A stretch of 34,158 nucleotides of DNA from Desulfobulbus sp. (GTDB lineage: Bacteria > Desulfobacterota > Desulfobulbia > Desulfobulbales > Desulfobulbaceae), in the NCBI GenBank assembly GCA_009780825.1, contig WQZH01000021.1, positions 1 through 34,158 of the forward strand. The letters are read 5' to 3'. Position numbers and translations under genes: made by a program. Under the pieces are notes generated by a model. The model was not told the origin of the DNA and made no database searches. It worked only from the letters and a program-made list of their open reading frames with translations. Shown here piece after piece: positions 1 to 7,362 of this stretch. Within the stretch, counting starts at the first letter, position 1. Each line of letters begins with the position of its first letter.

Positions 1-1
1 A

Positions 2-100
2 ATCCTGACCATTATTGATACAGTCATGGGCTTTGCCGTTGATATGCTGCAAACAAGAAAGAGATTATCGCAGATTAACAACCTTATCACAATATGTTAG
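2..100 (+). CDS. C-terminal fragment of an unknown gene cut by the window edge
   Basis: An open frame enters from the left edge and stops with TAG at 98-100. It encodes about 32 residues ending in NNLITIC. The stop overlaps the ATG at 94 of the next gene, an arrangement typical of translationally coupled operon genes, so this is probably the end of an upstream gene of the same nucleotide-modification module. The fragment is too short to assign to a family, and it could be a chance open frame. Confidence 0.4.
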   Translation: MLTIIDTVMGFAVDMLQTRKRLSQINNLITIC

Positions 101-807
101 AGCAAGTCAGAAAGTTGAGTTATATTTATGCCTATCGGTTGACAAGTGACAGCGGTAGCGCCCCCTGTATTTACGACCTAAACGGTAATACCACAGGCGT
201 ATTGACCTTGGTGTGCTGCAAGGGTGGGCAAATACGTTCTATGGGCAAGAAAAATGAAAAGGAAATCAAAACTGGCATGCGGCATACTATTGGAGAAAGT
301 CATAAAGAAGAAATCGCTAACGGGCGACTTAATGTTTACGTCATGGGGATTTATAAGAACAAGTTATTATATTTTGCTAATATTACAAAAATTCTGCTCA
401 TGGAAGATTATTACGCGCAAGATAGCTATTATAAAATGCGTTACGATTACATATATGAATTTTCATCAGGTATACCAAAGCGGAATAATAATAATCGAAA
501 ATTCCATCCCAAAGGGGAAACAGCACAGCATAGGCGTGATTGGCTTGGAAAATATGCGCTTATTTCATATCGCTTTGCTTATTGGGGAAAAGAAAGCAAA
601 ACAATTTCAGAAGATTTAATAAACATTCTTCCGAAATATCAAGAAAACAAGAAATATAAAGGAGATTCACATCATGGTTTGTTGATAATGAATGAAGTAA
701 GTGCGTTATGGGACTTTAACAGTATTATTCAAAACGAGCCTCATAACTATCTGCGAAATCAAAGCCACAAGGAATGTGGAAAAAGTGAAAATAATCTTAT
801 CTCGTAA
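94..807 (+). CDS. Nmad2-like (nucleotide modification associated domain 2) protein
   Basis: I recognise the Nmad2 pattern from family knowledge: a start resembling YIYAYRLTSDSGSAPCIYD, then a TLVCCKGGQIR segment (members usually have LACCKP.IR), then a LLYFANITKILLMEDYY block (usually YAMKVTE.L.F.EY), and near the C-terminus ISYRFAYWGKESKTI (usually SRDFYYFG). These proteins are predicted to take part in making modified DNA bases; their chemistry is not established. The 237 aa length and very AT-rich codons differ from the core genes to the right. An alternative start is TTG at 115, which would match the usual short N-terminus better; neither start has a good ribosome site. The gene overlaps the Nmad3-like gene by 23 nt, which supports a two-gene functional unit. 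Confidence 0.68.
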   Translation: MLEQVRKLSYIYAYRLTSDSGSAPCIYDLNGNTTGVLTLVCCKGGQIRSMGKKNEKEIKTGMRHTIGESHKEEIANGRLNVYVMGIYKNKLLYFANITKILLMEDYYAQDSYYKMRYDYIYEFSSGIPKRNNNNRKFHPKGETAQHRRDWLGKYALISYRFAYWGKESKTISEDLINILPKYQENKKYKGDSHHGLLIMNEVSALWDFNSIIQNEPHNYLRNQSHKECGKSENNLIS

Positions 808-1576
808 AGGGTTCGACACGTCTAACGGCGGCTGTGCTAATCCACTTATGCCTGATGGTACATTGCTGTCATTGCCTATACCGTCTGGCGATCAACTTAC
901 ATACGCTGACATCGCATACAACGGATTCCCATATGACAAGCTATTAAAGCAACTTAAACCTAACGGGAAATACAGCGGCTGTCATCTCGACCCGGATATA
1001 CGACCAAATACAAGGCTAATTACTCCCTCTAATTGGCAGCCTGCTTTTGGGCAAATTGATAGCGCACAAGGACAGCTTCGAAATCAAGGTGTAGGCGCTG
1101 GGGATTTATTCCTGTTTTTCGGTTGGTTCCGGCGAATTGAACGGGCGACTGATGGCAGTTTCTATTTCGTTCGCGGTGCGCCGAATATCCATGTAATTTT
1201 TGGCTATTTACAGGTGGAATGTGTCATTACGCACTCAGAAGAAGTAGCGAAATATTACTGGCATCCTCACGCTGACTTAAGCAGACGTGGCAACAAAAAC
1301 AACGCTATATATCTGGCAAAAAAAACTCTTAGTTTTGATGAGACAAAGCCTGGATGTGGCGTCTTGGATTATTCAGAAAACCGCGTTCTTACTTTGAAAG
1401 GCAAAACTATGGGTACTTGGCGAGAGATTCCAGCCATCATGCCGAGTAATATCGTTTCAAAAAGAAGCAATAATGCCAATGGTCAAGGTATTTATTATAA
1501 AGGTATATGGCAAGAGATGGTTTTAAAAGATAATATAGAATCAGAAAAATGGGCTAAGAGCATCATTGAAAAATAG
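785..1576 (+). CDS. Nmad3-like (nucleotide modification associated domain 3) protein
   Basis: The product opens with KIILSRKGFDTSNGGCANP followed by DGTLLSLPIPSGD, which is the hallmark of the Nmad3 family (typical members read SRKGFDS..GG..SPI.PDG.LLSLPIP). Further family-like blocks are GCHLDPDIRPN, AFGQIDSAQGQLRNQGV, GDLFLFFGWFRRIE and APNIHVIFGYLQV. The conserved Arg, Lys, Asp and Asn near the start and the CHLDPD block look like an active-site set, but no reaction is known. I chose GTG at 785 because homologues begin immediately before this block and AAGGA lies at 769-773; the frame is open back to 701. Length is 263 aa. It is AT-rich and translationally overlapped with the Nmad2-like gene. 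Confidence 0.72.
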   Translation: MKIILSRKGFDTSNGGCANPLMPDGTLLSLPIPSGDQLTYADIAYNGFPYDKLLKQLKPNGKYSGCHLDPDIRPNTRLITPSNWQPAFGQIDSAQGQLRNQGVGAGDLFLFFGWFRRIERATDGSFYFVRGAPNIHVIFGYLQVECVITHSEEVAKYYWHPHADLSRRGNKNNAIYLAKKTLSFDETKPGCGVLDYSENRVLTLKGKTMGTWREIPAIMPSNIVSKRSNNANGQGIYYKGIWQEMVLKDNIESEKWAKSIIEK

Positions 1577-1603
1577 TAAACAAACAGATCATGGTGTTAT
1601 TAA

Positions 1604-2086
1604 ATGATAGAAAATAATATTTTTAAATTTAAGAGGTCACCTGTTGACTGGAAATTTGATATATCACAAATTTTTACAATAATTAAATCGGATGAGGAAA
1701 CACTCGAAAAACCACAAAGAACACTAGAACTTAAAACGCAGAGATTCAAAGAAATAGACCCGTCTTGGGAGCTTGTTGAAGAGACTTTGCATGCAGTTGA
1801 AATACATAAACACCATTTCGACTATAATAATTTTTGTATTCTTGGATTCATTAGTTCGCCAGAAAATTATATTCAGACGGTATATTGTTCTGCCGGAGGG
1901 TGGAGACTGGAATGGAGAGAGTATTATCTACGCGGTGGATATACTCATTATTTTGCACAGATTTCCTCAAATTCCGAAGATGGAGGTACAATCCAGCAAT
2001 TCCAGGCCGTTATAGATGCCTTTCATGCCTTTTATTACAACAAATCTTGGACAGAGGATTTGATCTGGCTAGCTTATAATATTTGA
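1604..2086 (+). CDS. orphan hypothetical protein in the Nmad module
   Basis: This gene encodes 160 aa with no family I recognise. It starts 27 nt after the Nmad3-like stop and shares its AT-rich composition, so it is likely co-transcribed with it. The protein has no signal peptide or membrane segment. It is rich in aromatic residues in its second half (WRLEWREYYLRGGYTHYF), and the N-terminal part is charged, with EETLEKPQRTLELKTQ probably helical. It could be a third component of the modification module, an immunity or regulatory protein, or unrelated island cargo. No ribosome site is convincing upstream of the ATG. Confidence 0.6.
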   Translation: MIENNIFKFKRSPVDWKFDISQIFTIIKSDEETLEKPQRTLELKTQRFKEIDPSWELVEETLHAVEIHKHHFDYNNFCILGFISSPENYIQTVYCSAGGWRLEWREYYLRGGYTHYFAQISSNSEDGGTIQQFQAVIDAFHAFYYNKSWTEDLIWLAYNI

Positions 2087-2198
2087 AATCAGATCGCTCC
2101 CCGCCAACTTACGCGCCTTATGTCTCAGCAAGTTCAAACTGAGTTATTTTCATCCACAAGAAATAGGGGGCTGTTTTGGGGGTCTTTTAAAATATGCA

Positions 2199-2213
2199 CA
2201 ACATATTATGTTG
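2199..2213. repeat. perfect 7-bp-arm palindrome at the edge of the AT-rich segment
   Basis: The sequence CAACATA T TATGTTG is a perfect inverted repeat with a one-base centre. It lies between the last island gene and the GC-rich core, in a 198-nt gap that also contains two GGGGG runs (2166-2170 and 2178-2182) and a CCCCTT/AAGGGG hairpin near 2259-2272. It could be an operator or part of an island junction. I cannot tell which. Confidence 0.4.
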
Positions 2214-2284
2214 ATATAAAATGATTTTTATCGTTAATAAGCAGACTCCCTCGACCCCATCCCCTTTGAAGGGGCGTTGCTGTT

Positions 2285-2605
2285 TCAGGTCTTGGAGCCT
2301 GTGATCCCGAATTCGATGGGGATTTTCATATAGAAGACCTCAAGTTTCTCCTCTTCGATTCTGGCAAAAAGACGATCGCATTCCTCTTGTCTCACCGCCA
2401 TTTGCACTTCCATAGGCTGTTCGCCGATTTCAAAAAACCGGGCAGTGCGGTATTTGCCGTCGCGGCCGTAGCCGCCTTGGGCCACATTGACCGTCGCGCC
2501 CTGTATGCCAAGCTTTTTTGCCTCCTTGAGGAGCCATTCTGTTATGGACAAGATCCCATGGGTACGCCCCTGCTGCGTAAAGAATGAAAGTCTGAAACCA
2601 TGCAT
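2285..2605 (-). CDS. DUF190 family protein
   Basis: The 106 aa product has the DUF190 layout: an N-terminal MHGFRLSFFTQQGRTHG, then ITEWLLKEAKKLGIQGATV and GYGRDGKYRT. This small cytosolic alpha/beta, PII-like fold is very often encoded next to crcB, and I infer an accessory or regulatory role in fluoride handling. The ATG at 2605 has GAGGAG six bases upstream; longer readings of the frame run into crcB and are not supported. It follows crcB by 11 nt in the same direction, so the two are one operon. No clear terminator follows. Confidence 0.87.
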   Translation of the reverse strand: MHGFRLSFFTQQGRTHGILSITEWLLKEAKKLGIQGATVNVAQGGYGRDGKYRTARFFEIGEQPMEVQMAVRQEECDRLFARIEEEKLEVFYMKIPIEFGITGSKT

Positions 2606-2616
2606 GGCATGCTCCT

Positions 2617-3009
2617 CTAATGAAACAGTGACCGTATGAGCGTGCATGATCCTATGCCCAAAAAGGTCATGCCCAAAGACCCGAGGTTGTGGATCGCGAT
2701 CGCCGTTATGGCAACAACGAAACGCTCTTGCTGGAAAAGTGTCGCTACCTCTGCGGAATAGGTTGAAAAGGTCGTCAAGCCCCCTAGAAATCCTGTTATG
2801 ACCAGCAAGCGCCATTCAGGTCCAAGAGTCGGAAAGGCTCCGAACACGCCAAGCGCCACCCCGATGCAGTACCCGCCGAGCAGATTGGCCACCAGTGTTC
2901 CCAATGGGATGAGAGGAAAGGCAGCGTTCAACGCGAGGCCAAGGCCCCACCTGAGAATCGCCCCTGTGGAGGCCCCCACGCTGATGGCGAGAAGAGATCT
3001 GATGAGCAT
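2617..3009 (-). CDS. crcB: fluoride channel/exporter CrcB (Fluc)
   Basis: CrcB/Fluc proteins form small dimeric fluoride channels in the inner membrane that vent F- from the cytoplasm. The 130 aa product shows the family landmarks in order: [15 protein letters not shown] near the N-terminus, [14 protein letters not shown] in the second helix, and [15 protein letters not shown] in the third, where the Phe and Ser/Thr residues line the pore and bind the central Na+. Four hydrophobic segments are evident. ATG at 3009 is preferred over the in-frame ATG at 3018 because the GGGG tract sits directly against the latter. It precedes the DUF190 gene. I could not find the conserved fluoride riboswitch in the 210 nt upstream. 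Confidence 0.92.
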   Translation of the reverse strand: MLIRSLLAISVGASTGAILRWGLGLALNAAFPLIPLGTLVANLLGGYCIGVALGVFGAFPTLGPEWRLLVITGFLGGLTTFSTYSAEVATLFQQERFVVAITAIAIHNLGSLGMTFLGIGSCTLIRSLFH

Positions 3010-3220
3010 ACGTCTCATCCCCTTTTTGAGTTGTGGCAAGGCCTTGCTGCCGGCATAAACGGCGCAATGGCCAAGCGCTTGTACGTATAAGCTGGTTGTG
3101 TTTTCTCGCCCGTTCGCCCCGGCACGGTGCATCTGGCGGCAAATGGCCCGTGCCAGGAACGGTCCATTGTATCCATCCGGCGTTTTTTGTGTACGCTCGG
3201 TGCGGCCCTGCTTTCGTTTT

Positions 3221-3910
3221 TCACGGCTGAGACAAATGCCATTTCTTCTGGGGCAGGCATTGGTCGAGGCATGCCCTCAGTTGCGCCTGGAACGCTGTCC
3301 GGGAAAGTTCCCGGGCGCCGAAGCGAAGCAGGTGGCCGGTGGTCATCTGGCAGTCGATCAGGGTGATGCCCATGCGCAAGGCATGCTGCACCAGGGTTGC
3401 CAGGGCCACCTTGGAAGCGTTGGTGATCCGGGTAAACATCGATTCGCCGAAAAAAATTCGATCCAGACAGACACCGTATAAACCGCCAGCCAGTTGCCCT
3501 CCCTGCCAGCATTCGATGGAATGGGCAAAGCCGAGTTCGTGCAGGCGGATGTACGCCTGTTGCATTTCAGCAGTGATCCAGGTACCATTTTCTCCTCGTC
3601 TCGGGGTGGTGGCACAGCCGGCAATGACTTCAGCGAAGGCGGTGTCGGCGGTTATGGTAAAGGCGCCGCTGGTCAGGAGTCGTTTGAGCCGCCTGGGCAG
3701 GTGAAATTCAGCGGGATAAAGAACCAGGCGCGGGGCCGGAGACCACCACAGGAGAGGATCTCCGGCGGAAAACCAGGGGAAAATGCCCATGCTGTAGGCC
3801 GCGATCAACCGGGCCGGATGCAGGTCGCCGCCGACCGCCAGCAGGCCGTCGGGTTCAGCGAATTCGGGGAAAGGGAAGATGGGTTCGTCGATCAGGCGAA
3901 AAACAGGCAT
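3221..3910 (-). CDS. aat: leucyl/phenylalanyl-tRNA--protein transferase Aat
   Basis: Aat transfers Leu or Phe from aminoacyl-tRNA to N-terminal Arg or Lys of proteins, marking them for ClpS/ClpAP degradation. The 229 aa product carries the family signatures [10 protein letters not shown] (about residues 21-30), YSMGIFPWF and WWSPAPR near the N-terminus, then [17 protein letters not shown] and [11 protein letters not shown] in the catalytic GNAT-like half. I chose ATG 3910 because homologues begin MPVFRL; the frame is open further and an ATG at 3964 would add 18 residues, but neither has a clear ribosome site. The gene is divergent from the ATPase gene at 4118. Confidence 0.93.
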   Translation of the reverse strand: MPVFRLIDEPIFPFPEFAEPDGLLAVGGDLHPARLIAAYSMGIFPWFSAGDPLLWWSPAPRLVLYPAEFHLPRRLKRLLTSGAFTITADTAFAEVIAGCATTPRRGENGTWITAEMQQAYIRLHELGFAHSIECWQGGQLAGGLYGVCLDRIFFGESMFTRITNASKVALATLVQHALRMGITLIDCQMTTGHLLRFGARELSRTAFQAQLRACLDQCLPQKKWHLSQP

Positions 3911-4046
3911 GCGGTCCAAGGAGGGAAAAATGAACGGCAGATGCGTCAATCCTACCTTGACCATGGAAAAAGGCAAGCATGTTATCGTCTGGGGATCAAA
4001 CCGAAGGATGTCTTGCTGTTGTCCTTGCGGGCGGGTAAAAAAGGGA

Positions 4047-4075
4047 TTTACAGGAAACGGCAACTCATTGATAAT
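4047..4075 (+). promoter_or_regulatory. sigma-70-like promoter for the DamX-like ATPase gene
   Basis: TTTACA at 4047-4052 and GATAAT at 4070-4075 are separated by exactly 17 nt. Transcription would start about 35 nt before the GTG at 4118, leaving the AAGGGG ribosome site in the leader. This is a sequence match only. Confidence 0.6.
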
Positions 4076-4117
4076 TAATCCGTATCCGTTGATCATCCAT
4101 TGAAGGGGTAGAGCAGC

Positions 4118-5461
4118 GTGACGTATCTTGAGCATTTCCACCTTACCCATTCTCCCTTTGCGGAGGAACCAGACCCGGAGATTCTTTTCCCGGGAGCGCG
4201 GCGAGAGGAGATCTGCCAGTCGTTGATCCTCGATATCCTTGCCGGGAAGCGGTTGGTCAAGCTGACCGGCCGGGAAGGATCGGGGAAAACCCTGTTGTGG
4301 CGGATGATGGCCGAACGGCTGCCGTCCGAGGATGTGGTGCTCTTCCTTGACAACCCGATCGGCACCTTTGATGAGATGGTTCGTCTGCTCTGCCTTGATT
4401 TGGGAATGGACCCCAGGGGCACGGAACAGGATATCGACCCTATCGAGGCGTTCTACCGCTTGCTAGCCAGACAGAAGACCGAACAGAGCAGAGTGGTGCT
4501 GGTCGTTGACGAAGCGGAAAAGCTGCAGCCTGCCACGCTCGAACGCTTGCTGATCCTGGTGGACGAGAGCCGGGACAATCTTGAGTGGACGACGATTCTC
4601 GTTGGCAGGCAGGAGCTTGACGAACGCCTTGGGGAGATAGCGTTTTTCCGCGCCGACATCGATGTCCAGGCGGAATATGTGCTGCCGGAACTCACCGAGA
4701 GCGAGACCCGGCAATATCTCCATTTTTGCCTTGATGCCGCTGGGATGCAGCGGGCGCAGTTCGAGGACATCTTCACCGATAGGATTGTCGGCGAAATATT
4801 CGGCGAGGCGGGCGGCAACCTGCGTCTGACCAGCGGGCTTGCCGAGAAAGCGCTTAAGGCTTCGTACTCCGACAAATCGTTTATGGTCTTGCTCGAGGGG
4901 GTCGAACCGGAGGGACAGCAAGAGGCGCCGCCGTCGTTTCACTGGGAAGACCGGGTGCTGGAGCTGTATGAACTGCTTCGGTACAATAAATTTTTTTCCG
5001 GGGCGTTGATCGGGGCCGTGGCAGCGGTCCTGGTCGCCGGTTTCCTGCTGACGAGAGAGAGCAGCGAGACGGCGCCGGCCAAGCCGCCGGCCACGGCAAA
5101 GACCGTCTCAGCCGAGTGGCGGGATGGCGACAAGTTGTTCCGGGAGCGGCTGGCGGCCAGCGCCAGTTGGCTGGCCGGCATGCAGAAAGGAAGGTATACC
5201 ATTCAACTGATGCTGCTCGCGTCGGATCAGGCCCAGGCAAGCGTCGGCATGACCCTGGCCGAAGACGATTTCTTTCAAATCCGCGAGCAGTTGTTCGTTT
5301 TTCGCAAAAAAACGGCGCCACCCGCTATTTTCGTTTTTTATGGACTGTATGACAGCCTGGATGCGGCCAGAGAAGCACGGAACAATATGCCGGTTTTTCT
5401 GCGCAAGCATCAGCCCTACCCGCTCGCGGTCGATGATGCCATGAACAAACTGAGCAACTGA
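4118..5461 (+). CDS. DamX/ExeA-like AAA ATPase with membrane anchor and SPOR domain
   Basis: The 447 aa protein combines an ExeA/GspA-type AAA ATPase with a C-terminal peptidoglycan-binding SPOR-like domain. Visible elements are the N-terminal HLTHSPFAEEPDPEILF typical of ExeA-like proteins, Walker A GREGSGKT at 51-58, Walker B VVLVVDEAEKL around 126-136, a sensor-like TTILVGRQEL, one transmembrane segment at about 293-311, an Ala/Pro-rich linker, and a SPOR-like block (GRYTIQLMLLASDQAQ) from about 358 to 440. The arrangement matches DamX, which acts at the septum; ATPase inside, SPOR outside. GTG at 4118 is preceded by AAGGGG. It lies 46 nt upstream of ispH. Confidence 0.82.
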   Translation: MTYLEHFHLTHSPFAEEPDPEILFPGARREEICQSLILDILAGKRLVKLTGREGSGKTLLWRMMAERLPSEDVVLFLDNPIGTFDEMVRLLCLDLGMDPRGTEQDIDPIEAFYRLLARQKTEQSRVVLVVDEAEKLQPATLERLLILVDESRDNLEWTTILVGRQELDERLGEIAFFRADIDVQAEYVLPELTESETRQYLHFCLDAAGMQRAQFEDIFTDRIVGEIFGEAGGNLRLTSGLAEKALKASYSDKSFMVLLEGVEPEGQQEAPPSFHWEDRVLELYELLRYNKFFSGALIGAVAAVLVAGFLLTRESSETAPAKPPATAKTVSAEWRDGDKLFRERLAASASWLAGMQKGRYTIQLMLLASDQAQASVGMTLAEDDFFQIREQLFVFRKKTAPPAIFVFYGLYDSLDAAREARNNMPVFLRKHQPYPLAVDDAMNKLSN

Positions 5462-5507
5462 AAAGTGGCCCTTGCCGCTATTCCCATCACCTGTGCAATG
5501 AGCTCCC

Positions 5508-6428
5508 ATGGATATCGTGCTTGCCACTCCTCGAGGTTTCTGTGCCGGCGTCAACCGGGCGATAGCCATCGTCCATCAGGCCTTGAAGCGGTACCAGCCG
5601 CCTGTCTACGTGCTCCACGAGATTGTGCACAATACCCATGTGATCGAAGACCTGCGGCAGCGAGGCGCTGTCTTTGTCGAAGAGCTTGAGCAGATTCCCC
5701 GGGGGGCGGTCACCATTTTCAGTGCCCACGGCGTCTCCAAGGCGGTCGAGGAACAGGCCCGGACCCTGGGGCTGCGGACCATTGATGCCACCTGTCCGTT
5801 GGTTTCGAAGGTGCACCGGCGGATGAGCCGCCTGCATGCCATGGGATACGATGTCCTGGTGATCGGCCACAAGGGGCACCCCGAGGTGGAAGGCACCTGC
5901 GGACAGGCATCGGGAGCCGTGCATGTGCTTTCCACCTCCGCCGAGATTGCGGCCCTGGCGGTGGCCGACCCGGCCAAGGTCGGTTATGTCACCCAGACCA
6001 CGCTCAGCGTCGATGACACGGCCGAACTCATCAAGGCCCTCCGCCTCCGTTTTCCTTTGATCGCCGAGCCCGAACGGACTGACATCTGCTATGCCACCAC
6101 CAACCGCCAGGCAGCGGTCCGGCAGCTTGCCGACATGGTCGATCTGGTGCTGATCGTGGGTTCAAAGAACAGCTCCAATTCCAACCGGCTGCGAGAGGCG
6201 GCCCGCAACCGGCAGACTCCGGCCTATCTGATCGATGATGCCGGAGAGATTGAACCTCGCTGGTTTACGGATGTCCAGCGGGTCGGCATCAGTGCCGGGG
6301 CCTCTGCCCCCGAACATTTGGTGGTGGAGGTGATTCGCTGGCTGCAGGAGCGTGGGGCCGGGTCGGTCACTGAAATGGCCGGCCAGGAGGAGTCCATCAA
6401 TTTCCTGGTGCCGGATTTGTGCGTCTGA
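5508..6428 (+). CDS. ispH: 4-hydroxy-3-methylbut-2-enyl diphosphate reductase IspH
   Basis: IspH performs the last step of the MEP pathway, reducing HMBPP to IPP and DMAPP with a [4Fe-4S] cluster. The 306 aa product has the three cluster cysteines C12 (PRGFCAGVNRA), C96 (DATCPLV) and C194 (DICYATTNRQ), and the substrate residues H41, H74, H124 and E126 (GHKGHPEVEGT). SKNSSNSNRL near residue 223 is the conserved phosphate-binding stretch. The length is standard. The start ATG at 5508 has no strong ribosome site. The gene follows the ATPase in the same direction and may share its promoter. Confidence 0.96.
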   Translation: MDIVLATPRGFCAGVNRAIAIVHQALKRYQPPVYVLHEIVHNTHVIEDLRQRGAVFVEELEQIPRGAVTIFSAHGVSKAVEEQARTLGLRTIDATCPLVSKVHRRMSRLHAMGYDVLVIGHKGHPEVEGTCGQASGAVHVLSTSAEIAALAVADPAKVGYVTQTTLSVDDTAELIKALRLRFPLIAEPERTDICYATTNRQAAVRQLADMVDLVLIVGSKNSSNSNRLREAARNRQTPAYLIDDAGEIEPRWFTDVQRVGISAGASAPEHLVVEVIRWLQERGAGSVTEMAGQEESINFLVPDLCV

Positions 6429-6704
6429 CCAGTATCACCACGACACGGGATAAACACGCATCTTTGTCCGCTCGGGTGCCGGATGCGGGAAATAATGGCG
6501 CGAAGAGCTTACGTAACTCTTTTGCATTCTTAAAAAAAGAATTTGCAATGTCCCAAGGAGCAGAGTAAATTGGGGCCAGATGTTCTGGTTTATCTTGGCA
6601 GGGGAGGCTAAGGTAACAAAGCATCGGTTTTGGTCCCGCGATTTGGTGCGTGTTCTTGCGCTTCCTGCAAAACTTGATGATGGCCAGTCATGAAGGAGGG
6701 GCAC

Positions 6705-7310
6705 ATGTCCGAGCAGTCGTCTTGTTGTTTCTTCAAAGGCATTCTCAATGCCTTGCCAAACAAATTCATCGTCCCGTTGTTCCTGCTTGGCGGGGTTGCG
6801 GCAGGGGTTGGCCTCTACAACATATACGCGTCGCGAGTGTTCTCGTACTTCGGCAGCGATCCTTCCGCCTGCGTCAACTGCCACATCATGTCCGTTGCCT
6901 ACAAATCGTGGGAGAGGGGGTCGCACGCGAAGTGGACCACGTGCAAGGACTGCCACACCCCGCAAAACAGCAAACTGGCCGAATTGCTGTTTGATGCGAA
7001 GGATGGACTGCATCACGCCACCGTGCTCACTTTGGGAAAGGAGTCGCCCGCTCCTCGGCCACTCCCGGCTACCACGGAAGTCATCCAGGCCAACTGTGTT
7101 CGTTGCCATACCCAGCTCACCACGGAATTCGTGAGAGCGGGTAAAGCGACGGTCGTCGATATTCAACATGGTCGTGACAAGGTTTGCTGGGACTGCCACA
7201 GGCACGTGCCGCATACCAAGATCAGCGGATTGGCTTCAGCGCCGGACGCCATCGTGCCTGCGCCGCCCGCTTCGCCCGTGCCCGACTGGCTCAAGAATAT
7301 CCTGCAGTAG
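6705..7310 (+). CDS. nrfH: cytochrome c nitrite reductase membrane subunit NrfH
   Basis: NrfH is the tetraheme NapC/NirT-family quinol dehydrogenase that passes electrons from menaquinol to NrfA at the periplasmic face. The 201 aa product has one N-terminal membrane anchor (about residues 21-40) and four CXXCH heme sites: CVNCH 56-60, CKDCH 80-84, CVRCH 131-135 and CWDCH 161-165. The CVNCHIM context with a following Met matches the unusual NrfH first heme. The start is ATG 6705, with GAAGGAGG five bases upstream; the in-frame ATG at 6690 precedes that ribosome site and is not favoured. NrfA begins 52 nt downstream. Confidence 0.95.
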   Translation: MSEQSSCCFFKGILNALPNKFIVPLFLLGGVAAGVGLYNIYASRVFSYFGSDPSACVNCHIMSVAYKSWERGSHAKWTTCKDCHTPQNSKLAELLFDAKDGLHHATVLTLGKESPAPRPLPATTEVIQANCVRCHTQLTTEFVRAGKATVVDIQHGRDKVCWDCHRHVPHTKISGLASAPDAIVPAPPASPVPDWLKNILQ

Positions 7311-7362
7311 CACAAGACTGCTGAATGATAGCACTTTTCCACCAAAGGGGGTATGAGACATC

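Noticed and set aside
3033..3704. Plus-strand ORFs of 65-127 aa opposite crcB and aat
   Set aside because: They are shadows of well-supported minus-strand genes with no family features.
6644..6660. Possible sigma-54 promoter (TGGTGC...TTGCG) before nrfH
   Set aside because: The spacing between GG and GC is 11, not the required 10, and no enhancer-type site was evident.
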